Origin: a virus
Direction: 5' to 3' (one strand)
Length of the DNA stretch: 64,000 bases
Virus record (IMG/VR): IMGVR_UViG_3300009431_000002
Location: 1 to 64,000 of that record
Shown: piece after piece, positions 54,302-61,916 of the stretch
Numbering within the stretch: the first letter of the stretch is position 1
Layout: each line of letters starts with the position of its first letter
Position numbers and translations under genes: made by a program
Notes under the pieces: model-generated
Seen by the model: the letters and a program-made list of their open reading frames with translations, nothing else
Told to the model about the DNA's origin: nothing
Databases searched by the model: none

Positions 54302-54730
54302 CTATCCCTCCGAGTAGTTCTTGCCCGGGTGCCGGTATGCCGGCGCGCCGGACGGAATGAAGTCCAACGGGGTGACGGGGGCGGCCGGCGGGGGCGCCGG
54401 CTGCGCCTGCAGCGCGGACTTCAACGTCGCGCCGACCGCCGACTCCCACTTGTTGCCGCACCCCTCTGCGAGGCACCGCCAGATGATCTTGCGCGGGCAC
54501 GTGGTGCCCTGCACCGCCGTGGACCCACACCTCGGGCACGTGGGCACGCGAGGTGCCTGCTTCTTCTCCGGGACCTTGCCTGTGCCCGCGGAGATCGCGT
54601 CTTGGATGCCGCCGATCCCCTGCTGGTGCTCGAGGTCCTCCAGCCACCGCTGCTCGTCGGGCGTCCGTTCCCCCGCCGGGATCGCCCGGAGCTTCCGGAG
54701 GATGTCCTGCCTCTTGGCGTCAAGACCCAA
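54302..54730 (-). CDS. Zinc-ribbon protein with Pro-rich tail (142 aa)
   Basis: A helical start (KRQDILRKLRAIPAGERTPD) is followed by CPRCGSTAVQGTTC and C-x4-C (RCLAEGCGNKW), four Cys in a zinc ribbon (about residues 65-91), and a Pro/Ala-rich tail. It overlaps the 54720 gene by 11 bases and lies three bases from the chaperone-like gene. Confidence 0.65.
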   Translation of the reverse strand: MGLDAKRQDILRKLRAIPAGERTPDEQRWLEDLEHQQGIGGIQDAISAGTGKVPEKKQAPRVPTCPRCGSTAVQGTTCPRKIIWRCLAEGCGNKWESAVGATLKSALQAQPAPPPAAPVTPLDFIPSGAPAYRHPGKNYSEG

Positions 54731-55388
54731 GGCGGTACTCCGCGGCCCGTCGGGTCTCGTCGAGCACCGCGGTGCCGTTCCGGGAGAAGGTGAGCTTCAG
54801 CTCGCCGTCCTCGATCTCCACGTCGACGGCCAGCGGCTCGGGGAAGTACAGCTTGCCGGCCTTCGGCGCGAACGCGTACATCCGGTCGACCTGCTGCAGG
54901 TCGCAGAAGAACAGGCTGCTCTCGCCGAGGCGCGCGTCGGGCTGCCGGCCGCGGCCGGGCATGTCGACGGCCATTCGACGGATGTCCTCATGCAGCGCGT
55001 CGCGCAGGCCCACCGGCGCCAGCCAGATGATGTCTCTCCCCAACAGCCCGAGTCCGGACTGGATGGCCTCACTCCAGGTGGGGAGCTGGAGGGCCCAGGT
55101 GACGTCGCGGCACGCGGCGTCGTCGATGACCTTGGACGCCGAGGACACCAGCTCCTCGACATCGCGCTGCAGCTTCGTGATGGGCACGTCCATCGGAAGC
55201 GCCGCGTCCCCCGCCACGACGAACGAGGCGCCATGCCCCGTCGGCGCGGGCCCGAGCTGGGTGACGAGGGCTGCGCTCGCCGCTGCGTGGTGACCGTCGC
55301 CGAAGGCCTTGTACACGAACTGGCGAACGCCGTTGATGAAGTGCCGGGGTGCCCGTTCCCACAGTTCCAGGGCGCTGAGATCGGTCAT
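54720..55388 (-). CDS. Unknown protein (222 aa)
   Basis: ATG 55388 is preferred over upstream starts, which would put the operator inside the gene. The protein is alpha/beta with many acidic residues and ends in a beta-type segment (VDVEIEDGELKLTFSRNGT). No motif recognised. An inverted repeat GTACA-N5-TGTAC lies 17 bases upstream. Confidence 0.65.
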   Translation of the reverse strand: MTDLSALELWERAPRHFINGVRQFVYKAFGDGHHAAASAALVTQLGPAPTGHGASFVVAGDAALPMDVPITKLQRDVEELVSSASKVIDDAACRDVTWALQLPTWSEAIQSGLGLLGRDIIWLAPVGLRDALHEDIRRMAVDMPGRGRQPDARLGESSLFFCDLQQVDRMYAFAPKAGKLYFPEPLAVDVEIEDGELKLTFSRNGTAVLDETRRAAEYRLGS

Positions 55389-55404
55389 GCGCGCTCCAAG
55401 GTGT

Positions 55405-55419
55405 GTACAGCGTATGTAC
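55405..55419. promoter_or_regulatory. Operator-like inverted repeat GTACA-N5-TGTAC
   Basis: The 15 bp repeat matches the element over the RHH gene promoter at 44678-44692 (both flanked by TAAGTACA). It lies before the 54720-55388 gene. A TTGACA occurs at 55445-55440 on the minus strand with only a weak -10 (TAAGTA) 17 bases on. Confidence 0.5.
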
Positions 55420-55422
55420 TTA

Positions 55423-55641
55423 CTAGCGTTCGCGCTCGGTGTCAAGCGCGACGATGGTGATGTCGAGGCCAACAGCGTGCGCGAGCCGGCGCACGACGCG
55501 GATGCCTGGGCTCCTGGTTTTGCCGGACAGCGCGCCGTGTACGGTCTGGCGGGTGACGCCGCCGACTCGGTCTGCGACGTCCTGGTAGGAGAGGTTCTGA
55601 CGGACGCGCTGCGCCTCGATCACCTGGACGATGGGATCGGT
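55423..55641 (-). CDS. XRE-type helix-turn-helix protein, start uncertain
   Basis: The core reads NLSYQDVADRVGGVTRQTVHGALSG (quoted in part), a typical XRE helix-turn-helix, followed by VRRLAHAVGLDITIVALD. GTG 55623 is in frame but lacks a ribosome site; GAGGAAGGG lies before an ATC at 55641 that would be a rare start. The length is about 65-73 residues. It is a likely regulator, and the operator-like repeat lies just after its stop. Confidence 0.65.
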   Translation of the reverse strand, partial: TDPIVQVIEAQRVRQNLSYQDVADRVGGVTRQTVHGALSGKTRSPGIRVVRRLAHAVGLDITIVALDTERER

Positions 55642-55808
55642 GATGGCGGACCCTTCCTCACCAGCGAGATGCTCGGCACGTCGAAGTCCTCCTGGCATCG
55701 TCCGCAGAAGTACTTGGACGTCCCCCTTCCCGTCGCCTTCACCCGGATCACCAGGTCCCTCTTCTTGCACTTCGGGCATAGAGCCGTGTTCAGCATGCGC
55801 AAGGTCAC
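55620..55808 (-). CDS. Small zinc-ribbon protein (62 aa)
   Basis: GTG 55808 overlaps the upstream stop and follows GAGGAGGGGAG. CPKCKKRDLVIRV and FCGRCQEDF (about residues 11-14 and 34-37) form a zinc ribbon. It overlaps the XRE frame. Confidence 0.62.
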   Translation of the reverse strand: MTLRMLNTALCPKCKKRDLVIRVKATGRGTSKYFCGRCQEDFDVPSISLVRKGPPSPIPSSR

Positions 55809-56092
55809 CGCGCAACTCCCCTCCTCACCTGCACCGAGCAGGTCGCCTCCGGCCACTCCTCCTCCACGAGCCGGCCGATGGCGTCCTCCACCGCGCGGTC
55901 CTCCGGCGCGTCCTCGATGACTCCGAGGAAGACGACGAAGCGGAGCGGGTCAGTCAACAGGCGAGGGTCGGTGTAGACGGACACGAAGATGACGAACGGC
56001 GCATCCAGCATGAGGATGCGCTCGCGGAGGCGCAGGGCCTCCTCGCGGTCCGTCGTGCGGACGTGGGGGGTCGGAGCCTTGAAGGCCGTCAC
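55805..56092 (-). CDS. Small unknown protein (95 aa)
   Basis: GTG 56092 has GGAGG four bases upstream and overlaps the previous stop. The product is alpha/beta (APFVIFVSVYTDPRLL; RFVVFLGVIEDAPE). Function unknown. Confidence 0.6.
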   Translation of the reverse strand: MTAFKAPTPHVRTTDREEALRLRERILMLDAPFVIFVSVYTDPRLLTDPLRFVVFLGVIEDAPEDRAVEDAIGRLVEEEWPEATCSVQVRRGVAR

Positions 56093-56367
56093 CGCGCCTC
56101 CAGGCCCGATTCCATGAAGCGACTCAGCGTGCGGCCCCACTGCGTCTCCTGCACACGCTCGTGCTCGAGGATGTCGAAGGCCAGACTCCCCAGCGTTCCG
56201 CTACGGAAGTCCGTGTTGATGTAGGTCTTGACGCGGGCGAGGTTGCGGGCCAACCGGAACCCGTCCCGCACGTCCGGCTTCGCCGGCGTCTGGTACCTGC
56301 CGACTCGAGCGGCTCTGCGGAGGGTCGGCGCGACCTTGGGGTTAGGCTGGACGGGCACGGCTGTCAC
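56089..56367 (-). CDS. Small basic helical protein (92 aa)
   Basis: GTG 56367 lies within the end of the glycosyltransferase gene (26 base overlap). The product is Arg-rich and helical (VAPTLRRAARVGRYQT; GFRLARNLARVKTY). Not recognised. Confidence 0.58.
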   Translation of the reverse strand: MTAVPVQPNPKVAPTLRRAARVGRYQTPAKPDVRDGFRLARNLARVKTYINTDFRSGTLGSLAFDILEHERVQETQWGRTLSRFMESGLEAR

Positions 56368-57412
56368 TCCTCAGCGGCGCCAGTTCCTTGTAGGCGTCCG
56401 CGTGGTCGTTCACCTTGTTGAGTCCGAACTGGGCCTCGCCGCGAGCGTACAGACGCTGGCGACGCGCCGGATCCGGCGCGTAGCCCCGCAGAGCGGGGAT
56501 GACCTGCGTGGGGTCGGTGCTGGCCACGTAGATGCCATCGGGTCCGAGGGTCTCGCGGGACGACCCAGAGTCGAGCGCGATGACCTCCTTCTTCGCCCCC
56601 ATCGCCAGCACGGCCTCGGTGCGGACGCTCTCGCTGCGGTCCCAGCTCAGTTCGAGCACGGCGTCCGCGGCGTTGATGAGCATCTCCTCCGGCTTGCTCT
56701 CGACCACGGTGACCCTGGGCCCAGCGGGCTGCGCCAGCGAGATGACCTGCTCCGCGGCCTCCTCGGCCGGGTCCGCGATGATGAGCTGGTAGCCCTCGTC
56801 CGACGAGGCGAGGTTGTTGATCACCGGCGTCAGGACCTCGATCTCCTCGACCGTCGGTTCCATGACGACCAGCGTCGTCTCCGCCGGCTGTACGCCGAGG
56901 TCGGCGCGGGCTTGAGCAGCCGGCCGCTGCTGCACCTTCTGGATGGGCGGCCGCAGGACCTTGATGCGTGGCTCCTCGATGCCGGCCGCCATGAGGGCGT
57001 TCTTCCCCCGGAAGTCCGGGACGACCCACAGCGAGATGCGCGAGTAGGCCAGTCGCTTGATGACGCCGCGCCGGACTGGACGGGCCCCGTAGCGGTGGGC
57101 CAGCATCCGCTGGCGCGTACCGTACAGGCCCATCACGCCGAGGCGCGACAGCTCCATGGAGTGGAAGATCACCAGGTCCGGGTTGATGAGCCGCGTCCGC
57201 TGCAGGATGTCGGCTCGCTCCAGCTGGAGACGCCTGTGGACCTCGATGGTGCGGTCGAGCACCCCGATGGCCCGCTTCCCAGCTTGACGCTGCTGGACAC
57301 GGTCGCCGAACCTCTCCAGGAAGATGTGCTCGTTGACCGCGTCGTTCTCGATCAGCGTCCGGACGAAACGGATGTGGGGGCCCCGCCGTGGGCCGATGTG
57401 AAGGAAACGCAT
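56342..57412 (-). CDS. GT-B fold glycosyltransferase-like protein
   Basis: ATG 57412 (start at residue 23 of the longest frame) gives 356 residues. FLHIGPRRGPHIRFVRTL (3-20) starts the first Rossmann half; LVIFHSMELSRLGVMGLYG and LWVVPDFRGKNALMAAGI (about 128-145) link to the second half with VVMEPTVEEIEVL, VTVVESKPEEMLINAADAVLELS (quoted in part) and EAVLAMGAKKEVIALDSG (about 268-285), the GT4-type pattern. It heads the 57-39.8 kb minus run, away from the main glycan block. Confidence 0.75.
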   Translation of the reverse strand: MRFLHIGPRRGPHIRFVRTLIENDAVNEHIFLERFGDRVQQRQAGKRAIGVLDRTIEVHRRLQLERADILQRTRLINPDLVIFHSMELSRLGVMGLYGTRQRMLAHRYGARPVRRGVIKRLAYSRISLWVVPDFRGKNALMAAGIEEPRIKVLRPPIQKVQQRPAAQARADLGVQPAETTLVVMEPTVEEIEVLTPVINNLASSDEGYQLIIADPAEEAAEQVISLAQPAGPRVTVVESKPEEMLINAADAVLELSWDRSESVRTEAVLAMGAKKEVIALDSGSSRETLGPDGIYVASTDPTQVIPALRGYAPDPARRQRLYARGEAQFGLNKVNDHADAYKELAPLRSDSRARPA

Positions 57413-57437
57413 GCCTGAAGAAGGGGGCGGTCGTTGT

Positions 57438-57447
57438 GGCATAAGGG
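57438..57447 (+). promoter_or_regulatory. GGNAYAAGGG promoter box
   Basis: GGCATAAGGG lies 25 bases before ATG 57473, with AGGAGGAG as ribosome site. Confidence 0.6.
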
Positions 57448-57472
57448 TACCTAACAGCAGGAGGAGAGTACC

Positions 57473-57649
57473 ATGCACAGTGTCAGGAGATCAACTGACA
57501 AGAAGAAGGCTCGGCGCGCCGCCGGCAAGGAGGCCGACGTGCTGTGTCCGAACTGCAACGAGATGATGGAGTTCCCGGTTGCGAGGCCGTGGCATCCCAT
57601 CCGGGCAACTCGCCGGTGCCCGGCGTGCGGCGTGGTGGAGCACCCCTAG
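57473..57649 (+). CDS. Small zinc-ribbon protein (58 aa)
   Basis: ATG 57473 opens 58 codons ending at TAG 57649. A Lys/Arg-rich start (STDKKKARRAAGKEAD) is followed by LCPNCNEMM and RCPACGVVE, a two-knuckle zinc ribbon. The promoter box and ribosome site upstream support translation. It is a single-gene unit, converging with the 57657 gene. Confidence 0.72.
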   Translation: MHSVRRSTDKKKARRAAGKEADVLCPNCNEMMEFPVARPWHPIRATRRCPACGVVEHP

Positions 57650-57656
57650 TCGGGGT

Positions 57657-57896
57657 TCACGCGCACTGCTCCAGATCCCCCTCCCACATCGCCTGGGAGG
57701 GGGACAGCGGCACGGGCAGTGTCCGCAGCTCCTCCTCCAGCTGACTCCGGAGGTCACGCAGCTCCTTGATGCGCTCGCCGACGCCCTCTTTGCGCTGGGT
57801 CTGGGGCCACTGGAGAAGCGCACGGATGGCTTCGTCCACGTCGTCCAACGACTCGAGGATGAACCGGCGTCGCACGTCTGGGTGCACGGTGCTCAT
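57657..57896 (-). CDS. Small coiled-coil protein (79 aa)
   Basis: The product begins with MSTVHPDVRRRFILESLDDV and has a heptad-type helix (GERIKELRDLRSQLEEELRT). It has its own TTGACA-N17-TACCAT promoter. An early small regulator or inhibitor is possible; nothing specific is seen. Confidence 0.68.
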   Translation of the reverse strand: MSTVHPDVRRRFILESLDDVDEAIRALLQWPQTQRKEGVGERIKELRDLRSQLEEELRTLPVPLSPSQAMWEGDLEQCA

Positions 57897-57902
57897 ACCT
57901 TT

Positions 57903-57931
57903 ATGGTACGCACGCGCAATCCAACTGTCAA
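57903..57931 (-). promoter_or_regulatory. Sigma70-like promoter TTGACA-N17-TACCAT
   Basis: Minus strand TTGACA (57931-57926), 17 bases, TACCAT (57908-57903). The start codon ATG 57896 is seven bases from the -10, so the message would be nearly leaderless. The hexamers are identical to those at 44675-44703. Confidence 0.6.
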
Positions 57932-58074
57932 CAAATTGCCTGACGCCTGGCCGGTAGCCGTTGTCGCACGGCTGTCTGATAATGGTCTTGGCGGTCGGGC
58001 GTTCTCCTCTGCAGGTTGGCGGAGAGGTTCGGCAACCGCGCCCGGCCGCCCTCGAAATTCCGCCCCCACTGCAT

Positions 58075-58084
58075 GGTACAAGGT
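58075..58084 (+). promoter_or_regulatory. GGNAYAAGGG-type box before possible small RNA
   Basis: GGTACAAGGT is followed not by a gene but by GGAGG-AAA-CCTCC and a strong hairpin. The stretch 57932-58074 before it shows nothing convincing. Confidence 0.4.
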
Positions 58085-58089
58085 AGATA

Positions 58090-58170
58090 GACCGACCGGA
58101 GGAAACCTCCGTTGGGTGAGATTAGGTCTGGGTGCGGGTCCGGTCGGTTACCCGCACCCCGACCTTTACC
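58090..58170 (+). ncRNA. Possible small RNA with terminator hairpin
   Basis: From the box at 58075 the RNA would contain GGAGG-AAA-CCTCC (58098-58110), which could hide a ribosome site, and end with a long hairpin 58124-58165 (AGGTC, GGGTGCGGGT with ACCCGCACCC, GACCT) followed by TTTACC. A 27-codon frame from GTG 58118 exists but lies in the hairpin. Confidence 0.4.
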
Positions 58171-58192
58171 TCGCAAAGGCCCGCGTCGGCCC

Positions 58193-58202
58193 GTCATAAG
58201 CG
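58193..58202 (+). promoter_or_regulatory. GGNAYAAGGG-type promoter box
   Basis: GTCATAAGCG lies 33 bases before ATG 58236, with GAGGAGAG as ribosome site. It heads the 58.2-62.2 kb operon. Confidence 0.45.
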
Positions 58203-58235
58203 ATGTAGATACCCATCAACCAGCTGAGGAGAGCT

Positions 58236-59165
58236 ATGCGCCACATCACCATCGACCGGAACTTCTGCCGGCTGTTCGCGTTCGTCGGAGACGACAGCCG
58301 ACCGCACCTGATGCCCATCTACATCGACGACGACGGCACCGCCTGGGCCACCAACGGCCACCTGATGCGCAAGGTCCCACTCCCGCCGCAGGGGAGCAAG
58401 GTGCCCCCCACCGCCCTCCTCTTCGACAAGCGGGTCAAACTCCTCGACGTGGATGAGACCGTGGTGCTCGACGTGGACGAGACCCCCACCAAGCACGCCG
58501 AGTACGGCACGTTCGCGGCGCCCGGCCGCCCCGGCATCAAGGGGAAGCTGGCCAACCTCGATGCCCGGCCGGACTACTCCTACGCCGTCCCGACGGTGGA
58601 CGAGGAGTTCGTCCTCCGCCGGCGCTACTTCATCGAGGTCCTGCGGTCGTTCGGCGACCACTTCGCCGTGCGCGCTGGTCTCCACCTCAGCTGGTCCGAC
58701 CGGCACCAGCGGCGCATCATCGACCCGTTCAGCGGCGTGCTCTTCAGCACACCCGACGCCCGCGACTTCGCCGTCGTGATGCCGGCGCGGCTGGACGACG
58801 TGGCGCACCTCCACGGCCGACGTCGGCGCGTGGTCGTCGAGTCCCCCTACGCTGGTTCGATGCCCGAGGAGATCCAGGCCAACGAGACCTACGCTCGGGC
58901 CTGCATGGTCGACTGCCTGTCGCGCAACGAGGACCCCATCGCCTCCCACCTCCTCTACCCCCAGGTCCTCGACGACACAGTGTCGTCGGAGCGAGAGACC
59001 GGCATGAACGCCGGCTTCAACTGGCGTGCTGTCGCAGACATGACCGTGGTATACGATGACCGAGGCATCACGCCGGGGATGCAGAAGGGCATCGAACACT
59101 CCGAGGCCATCGGCGTTCCGGTCGTGCGCCGCACCCTCAAGATGGAGACGGACGATGCTCGCTGA
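58236..59165 (+). CDS. Two-part protein: clamp-like N-terminus and DUF4406/DUF7768-like C-terminus
   Basis: The 309-residue protein seems composite. Residues about 1-180 read FCRLFAFVGDDSRPHLMPIY and GTAWATNGHLMRKVP, recalling the first domain of sliding-clamp-like phage proteins, which is tentative. From about residue 207 comes VVVESPYAG, ANETYARACMVDCLSRNEDP, ASHLLYPQVLDD, ERETGMNAGF and GITPGMQKGIEHSEAIGVPV, the pattern of the DUF4406/DUF7768-type nucleoside-deoxyribosyltransferase-like fold. The DTVSS codons at residues 249-253 lie in palindrome copy 4. It overlaps the next gene by 11 bases. Confidence 0.7.
   Translation: MRHITIDRNFCRLFAFVGDDSRPHLMPIYIDDDGTAWATNGHLMRKVPLPPQGSKVPPTALLFDKRVKLLDVDETVVLDVDETPTKHAEYGTFAAPGRPGIKGKLANLDARPDYSYAVPTVDEEFVLRRRYFIEVLRSFGDHFAVRAGLHLSWSDRHQRRIIDPFSGVLFSTPDARDFAVVMPARLDDVAHLHGRRRRVVVESPYAGSMPEEIQANETYARACMVDCLSRNEDPIASHLLYPQVLDDTVSSERETGMNAGFNWRAVADMTVVYDDRGITPGMQKGIEHSEAIGVPVVRRTLKMETDDAR
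58973..58985. repeat. Palindrome CGACACAGTGTCG, copy 4
   Basis: Lies inside the 58236-59165 gene, encoding DTVSS on the plus strand with the uncommon ACA codon. Confidence 0.55.
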
Positions 59166-59910
59166 CCCCCTGAAGGCCACCTACGACGACCTCCTCCGCC
59201 AGCTGAACCGCGGCATCATCCCCGATGGGTTCCAGGCCAAGGCGCGCTGTCCCCTCTGCCACGGCTCGAACACCATCCGCAAGCAGATCGGCTACGACGA
59301 CGAGAAGAAGAAGCCCGTCACGGCGCGCGTCGGCTGCCCGTGCATCGAGCGCCAGATCATCGCCGAGTACCACCGCGAGCAGCGGAAGCTCGCCAAGGCC
59401 GTCTCCTCGCCGGCGACGCCCGAGAAGAAGGGCCCGCGGCAGCCCACCAGGAAGGTGCTGGAGCGCCGCGCCCGGCTGCAGAACACCGTCGACTCCCGCA
59501 AGAAGAAGCTGGAGGGCGCCGAGCAGCTCGTCGCCGACCTCGAGGAGCAGGTCGAGCTGGGCACGGTCGAGATGCGCGAGGAGATGAACGAGCTTCAGGA
59601 GGAGCTGGGCCGGCTCAACGACGCGACCGGGCACGCCTACAAGGTCCACGACGAACTGGAGGAGACGGCCAAGGCCATCCAGGAGCAGCTGGCCCGCGTC
59701 CACGAGGCGCTGCGCGGCCTGGCGTCGGACAGGGAGGAGGTCAACGGCAAGGTGGAGGCGGTCGTCGCCCAGATCGACGGGGTCAAGGAGCGGCGCGCCG
59801 TGGACCTCGGCAGGGCCCGCGCCAGGATGGAGAACGCCCGCCGCAACTACGACACGTCGTTCGGCAAGCTCCAGAGCCTCGACAGGATGATCGATGCCGG
59901 CAACGCGTGA
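59155..59910 (+). CDS. Zinc-finger coiled-coil protein (251 aa)
   Basis: ATG 59155 overlaps the previous gene. The N-terminus has CPLCHGSNTI and GCPCIERQ (about residues 31-65), likely a zinc site, followed by a long coiled coil over residues 95-245 rich in Glu, Lys, Arg and Leu. The end overlaps the cytosine methyltransferase gene by 17 bases. A structural or DNA-associated role is possible. Confidence 0.7.
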   Translation: MLADPLKATYDDLLRQLNRGIIPDGFQAKARCPLCHGSNTIRKQIGYDDEKKKPVTARVGCPCIERQIIAEYHREQRKLAKAVSSPATPEKKGPRQPTRKVLERRARLQNTVDSRKKKLEGAEQLVADLEEQVELGTVEMREEMNELQEELGRLNDATGHAYKVHDELEETAKAIQEQLARVHEALRGLASDREEVNGKVEAVVAQIDGVKERRAVDLGRARARMENARRNYDTSFGKLQSLDRMIDAGNA

Positions 59911-61708
59911 GGAGATCACGCACTTCCACTTCTACTCCGGCATCGGCGGGTGCGCCATCGGCATGCAGGGCGGGCACGCCCGGGTCGGCCGCATGTACGC
60001 GTACCCCCACCTCCTGGGCGGCGTCGAGTCCGACCTGAAGCGCTGCTACGAGTTCGAGAAGCTGTCCGGCGTCCCCGCGGCCTGCTACGACCTCTTCACC
60101 GCCGATCAGTACGAGCTGTTCCACGGCCACGCGCCGCCGCGCAGCTGGCGGGAGGTCTCGGTCGACGACATCCGCAAGGCCGCCCGCGGCCGCCACCCCG
60201 ACGTAGTGTTCACCTCGCCGCCCTGCAAAGGCTTCAGCGGGCTGCTGAACTCCAAGGCCGCGGCCTCGCCGAAGTACCAGGCCCTCAACGAGCTGGTCTG
60301 CCGCGCCATCTTCCTGGCCATGGAGGCCTGGGGCGACGACCCACCCGCCTTCTTCCTGCTGGAGAACGTGCCGCGCATCGAGACCCGGGGCGGTCCCCTG
60401 CTTGAACAGGTGGAGCAGCTGCTGTGGCACTACGGCTACGCCGTCACCCGGAGCCGGCACGACTGCGGCGAGCTCGGCGGGATCCCCCAGCACCGCAACC
60501 GCTTCATGCTGGTCGCGCGGAACATGGAGAAGATCCCGCCCTTCCTGTACGAGCCGCCGAAGCGCAGGGTCAAGGCGGTCGGCGAGCTCCTCAGCACGCT
60601 GCCCATGCCCGAGGACCCGGCCGCTGGCCCCATGCACACGCTGTCCCGACTGGAGTGGCGCACGTGGGTCCGGCTGGCGCTCATCCAGGCCGGCAAGGAC
60701 TGGCGCTGCCTCGAAGGGTTGGACTGGGAGAACTACGGCATCGTGCCGGGCGAGGTGGCCTGGCACCGCGGCATCCTGGGTGTCCAGCGCTGGGACCAGC
60801 CGTCGGGGACCGTGACCAGTCGCGGCTCCGTGACCTGCGGTCGGTTCGCCGTCGCAGACCCCCGCTCCCACACGTCCCACCGCGGCCGTGGCAAGTACCG
60901 CATCACCCGGATGGACGAGCCTGCGGGCACGGTCATCGCGGCCAACGGCACCGGCAACGGCGCGTTCGCCCTCGCCGACCCTACGCCGCACCGGGACATC
61001 GGACGGTACCAGCCCTACGGTGTGCTCCGCGAAGACCAGCCCGGCCACACCGTCACTGGGCAGGCCGACGTCGGCGCAGGCCCCTACTCCATCGCGGACC
61101 CGCGGCTCCGCGGCGACAACTTCAACAACATCTACGCCGTGGTCCACTTCGGGGACCCCGCACACGCCGTCACAGCCGGAATGTCGCCGAGCTCCGGCGG
61201 CCAGGCCGTCGGCGACCCGCGCGTCGGCCGGTCCATCGCCCGCCGCAAGGACTTCCGCAACTCCCGGCTCTACGGCGTCTGTCGGTACACAGATCCGTCG
61301 CTGGCCGTCATCGCCCACATGAAGCACGACAACACCCAGGGATCCGTCGCCGACCCCCGCATCCCTGCTGAGCGCGACCGGCCGGACCCCGTGCCGATCA
61401 TCATCAGCCTGGACGGGACGTGGCACCGTCCCTTCACGACCTGGGAGCTCGCGGCCCTGCAGGGCTTCCCGGTGCTCGACGCGGACAACGAGCCCCTCGT
61501 CTTCGAGGGACGCTCGCACTCCATGTGGCGCGAGTGGATCGGCAACGCCGTCCCACCGCCCGCCGCGGAGGCCATCATGTCCGTCATCGCCGAGACCATC
61601 CTCATGTCGAGGCTCGGCGTGCAGGGCCACTTCAACCTGTTCGACCCGGTCTGGGTCCGCGAGATCAAGACCGCACTGAGCGTGGAGACCGCCCATGGAC
61701 CCCAATGA
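59894..61708 (+). CDS. dcm: C5-cytosine DNA methyltransferase with repeated insert
   Basis: The 604-residue protein has the family motifs in order: FHFYSGIGGC (I, 11-20), FTSPPCKGFSG (IV, 106-116, nucleophile C111), LLENVPRI (VI, 155-162), GIPQHRNRFMLVA (VIII, 196-208), LAALQGFPV and IGNAVPPPAAE (IX-X). Between motifs VIII and IX lie five related units of about 45-50 residues ending ADPR/GDPR (for example WDQPSGTVTS, MDEPAGTVIA, EDQPGHTVTG), where target recognition normally sits. It methylates cytosine in DNA; the specificity is unknown. The Dam-like enzyme is at 32834. Confidence 0.93.
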   Translation: MPATREEITHFHFYSGIGGCAIGMQGGHARVGRMYAYPHLLGGVESDLKRCYEFEKLSGVPAACYDLFTADQYELFHGHAPPRSWREVSVDDIRKAARGRHPDVVFTSPPCKGFSGLLNSKAAASPKYQALNELVCRAIFLAMEAWGDDPPAFFLLENVPRIETRGGPLLEQVEQLLWHYGYAVTRSRHDCGELGGIPQHRNRFMLVARNMEKIPPFLYEPPKRRVKAVGELLSTLPMPEDPAAGPMHTLSRLEWRTWVRLALIQAGKDWRCLEGLDWENYGIVPGEVAWHRGILGVQRWDQPSGTVTSRGSVTCGRFAVADPRSHTSHRGRGKYRITRMDEPAGTVIAANGTGNGAFALADPTPHRDIGRYQPYGVLREDQPGHTVTGQADVGAGPYSIADPRLRGDNFNNIYAVVHFGDPAHAVTAGMSPSSGGQAVGDPRVGRSIARRKDFRNSRLYGVCRYTDPSLAVIAHMKHDNTQGSVADPRIPAERDRPDPVPIIISLDGTWHRPFTTWELAALQGFPVLDADNEPLVFEGRSHSMWREWIGNAVPPPAAEAIMSVIAETILMSRLGVQGHFNLFDPVWVREIKTALSVETAHGPQ

Positions 61709-61916
61709 GACGATGCGTCTGCTCCGGCAGGCCGTCAAGAACCTCGACTTCGACAAGGCCGTCGAGTACGCCGAGTACCTCGTCGAGTGGCTGGAGAAGG
61801 GAGGCTTCGCCCCCGAGCCACCGACGCTGACCATCCCGGCCTCCTGGACCCGCACCTGGCTCCGGACGGCCGCGGACGTCATCAACCATCAGATCGAGAA
61901 GGGCACAGCCGAATGA
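61695..61916 (+). CDS. Small helical protein (73 aa)
   Basis: The product begins MDPNETMRLLRQAVKNLDFD and is helical with a Trp-rich C-terminal half (ASWTRTWLRTAADVINHQI). It overlaps the methyltransferase gene by 14 bases and the next by four. Function unknown. Confidence 0.62.
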   Translation: MDPNETMRLLRQAVKNLDFDKAVEYAEYLVEWLEKGGFAPEPPTLTIPASWTRTWLRTAADVINHQIEKGTAE

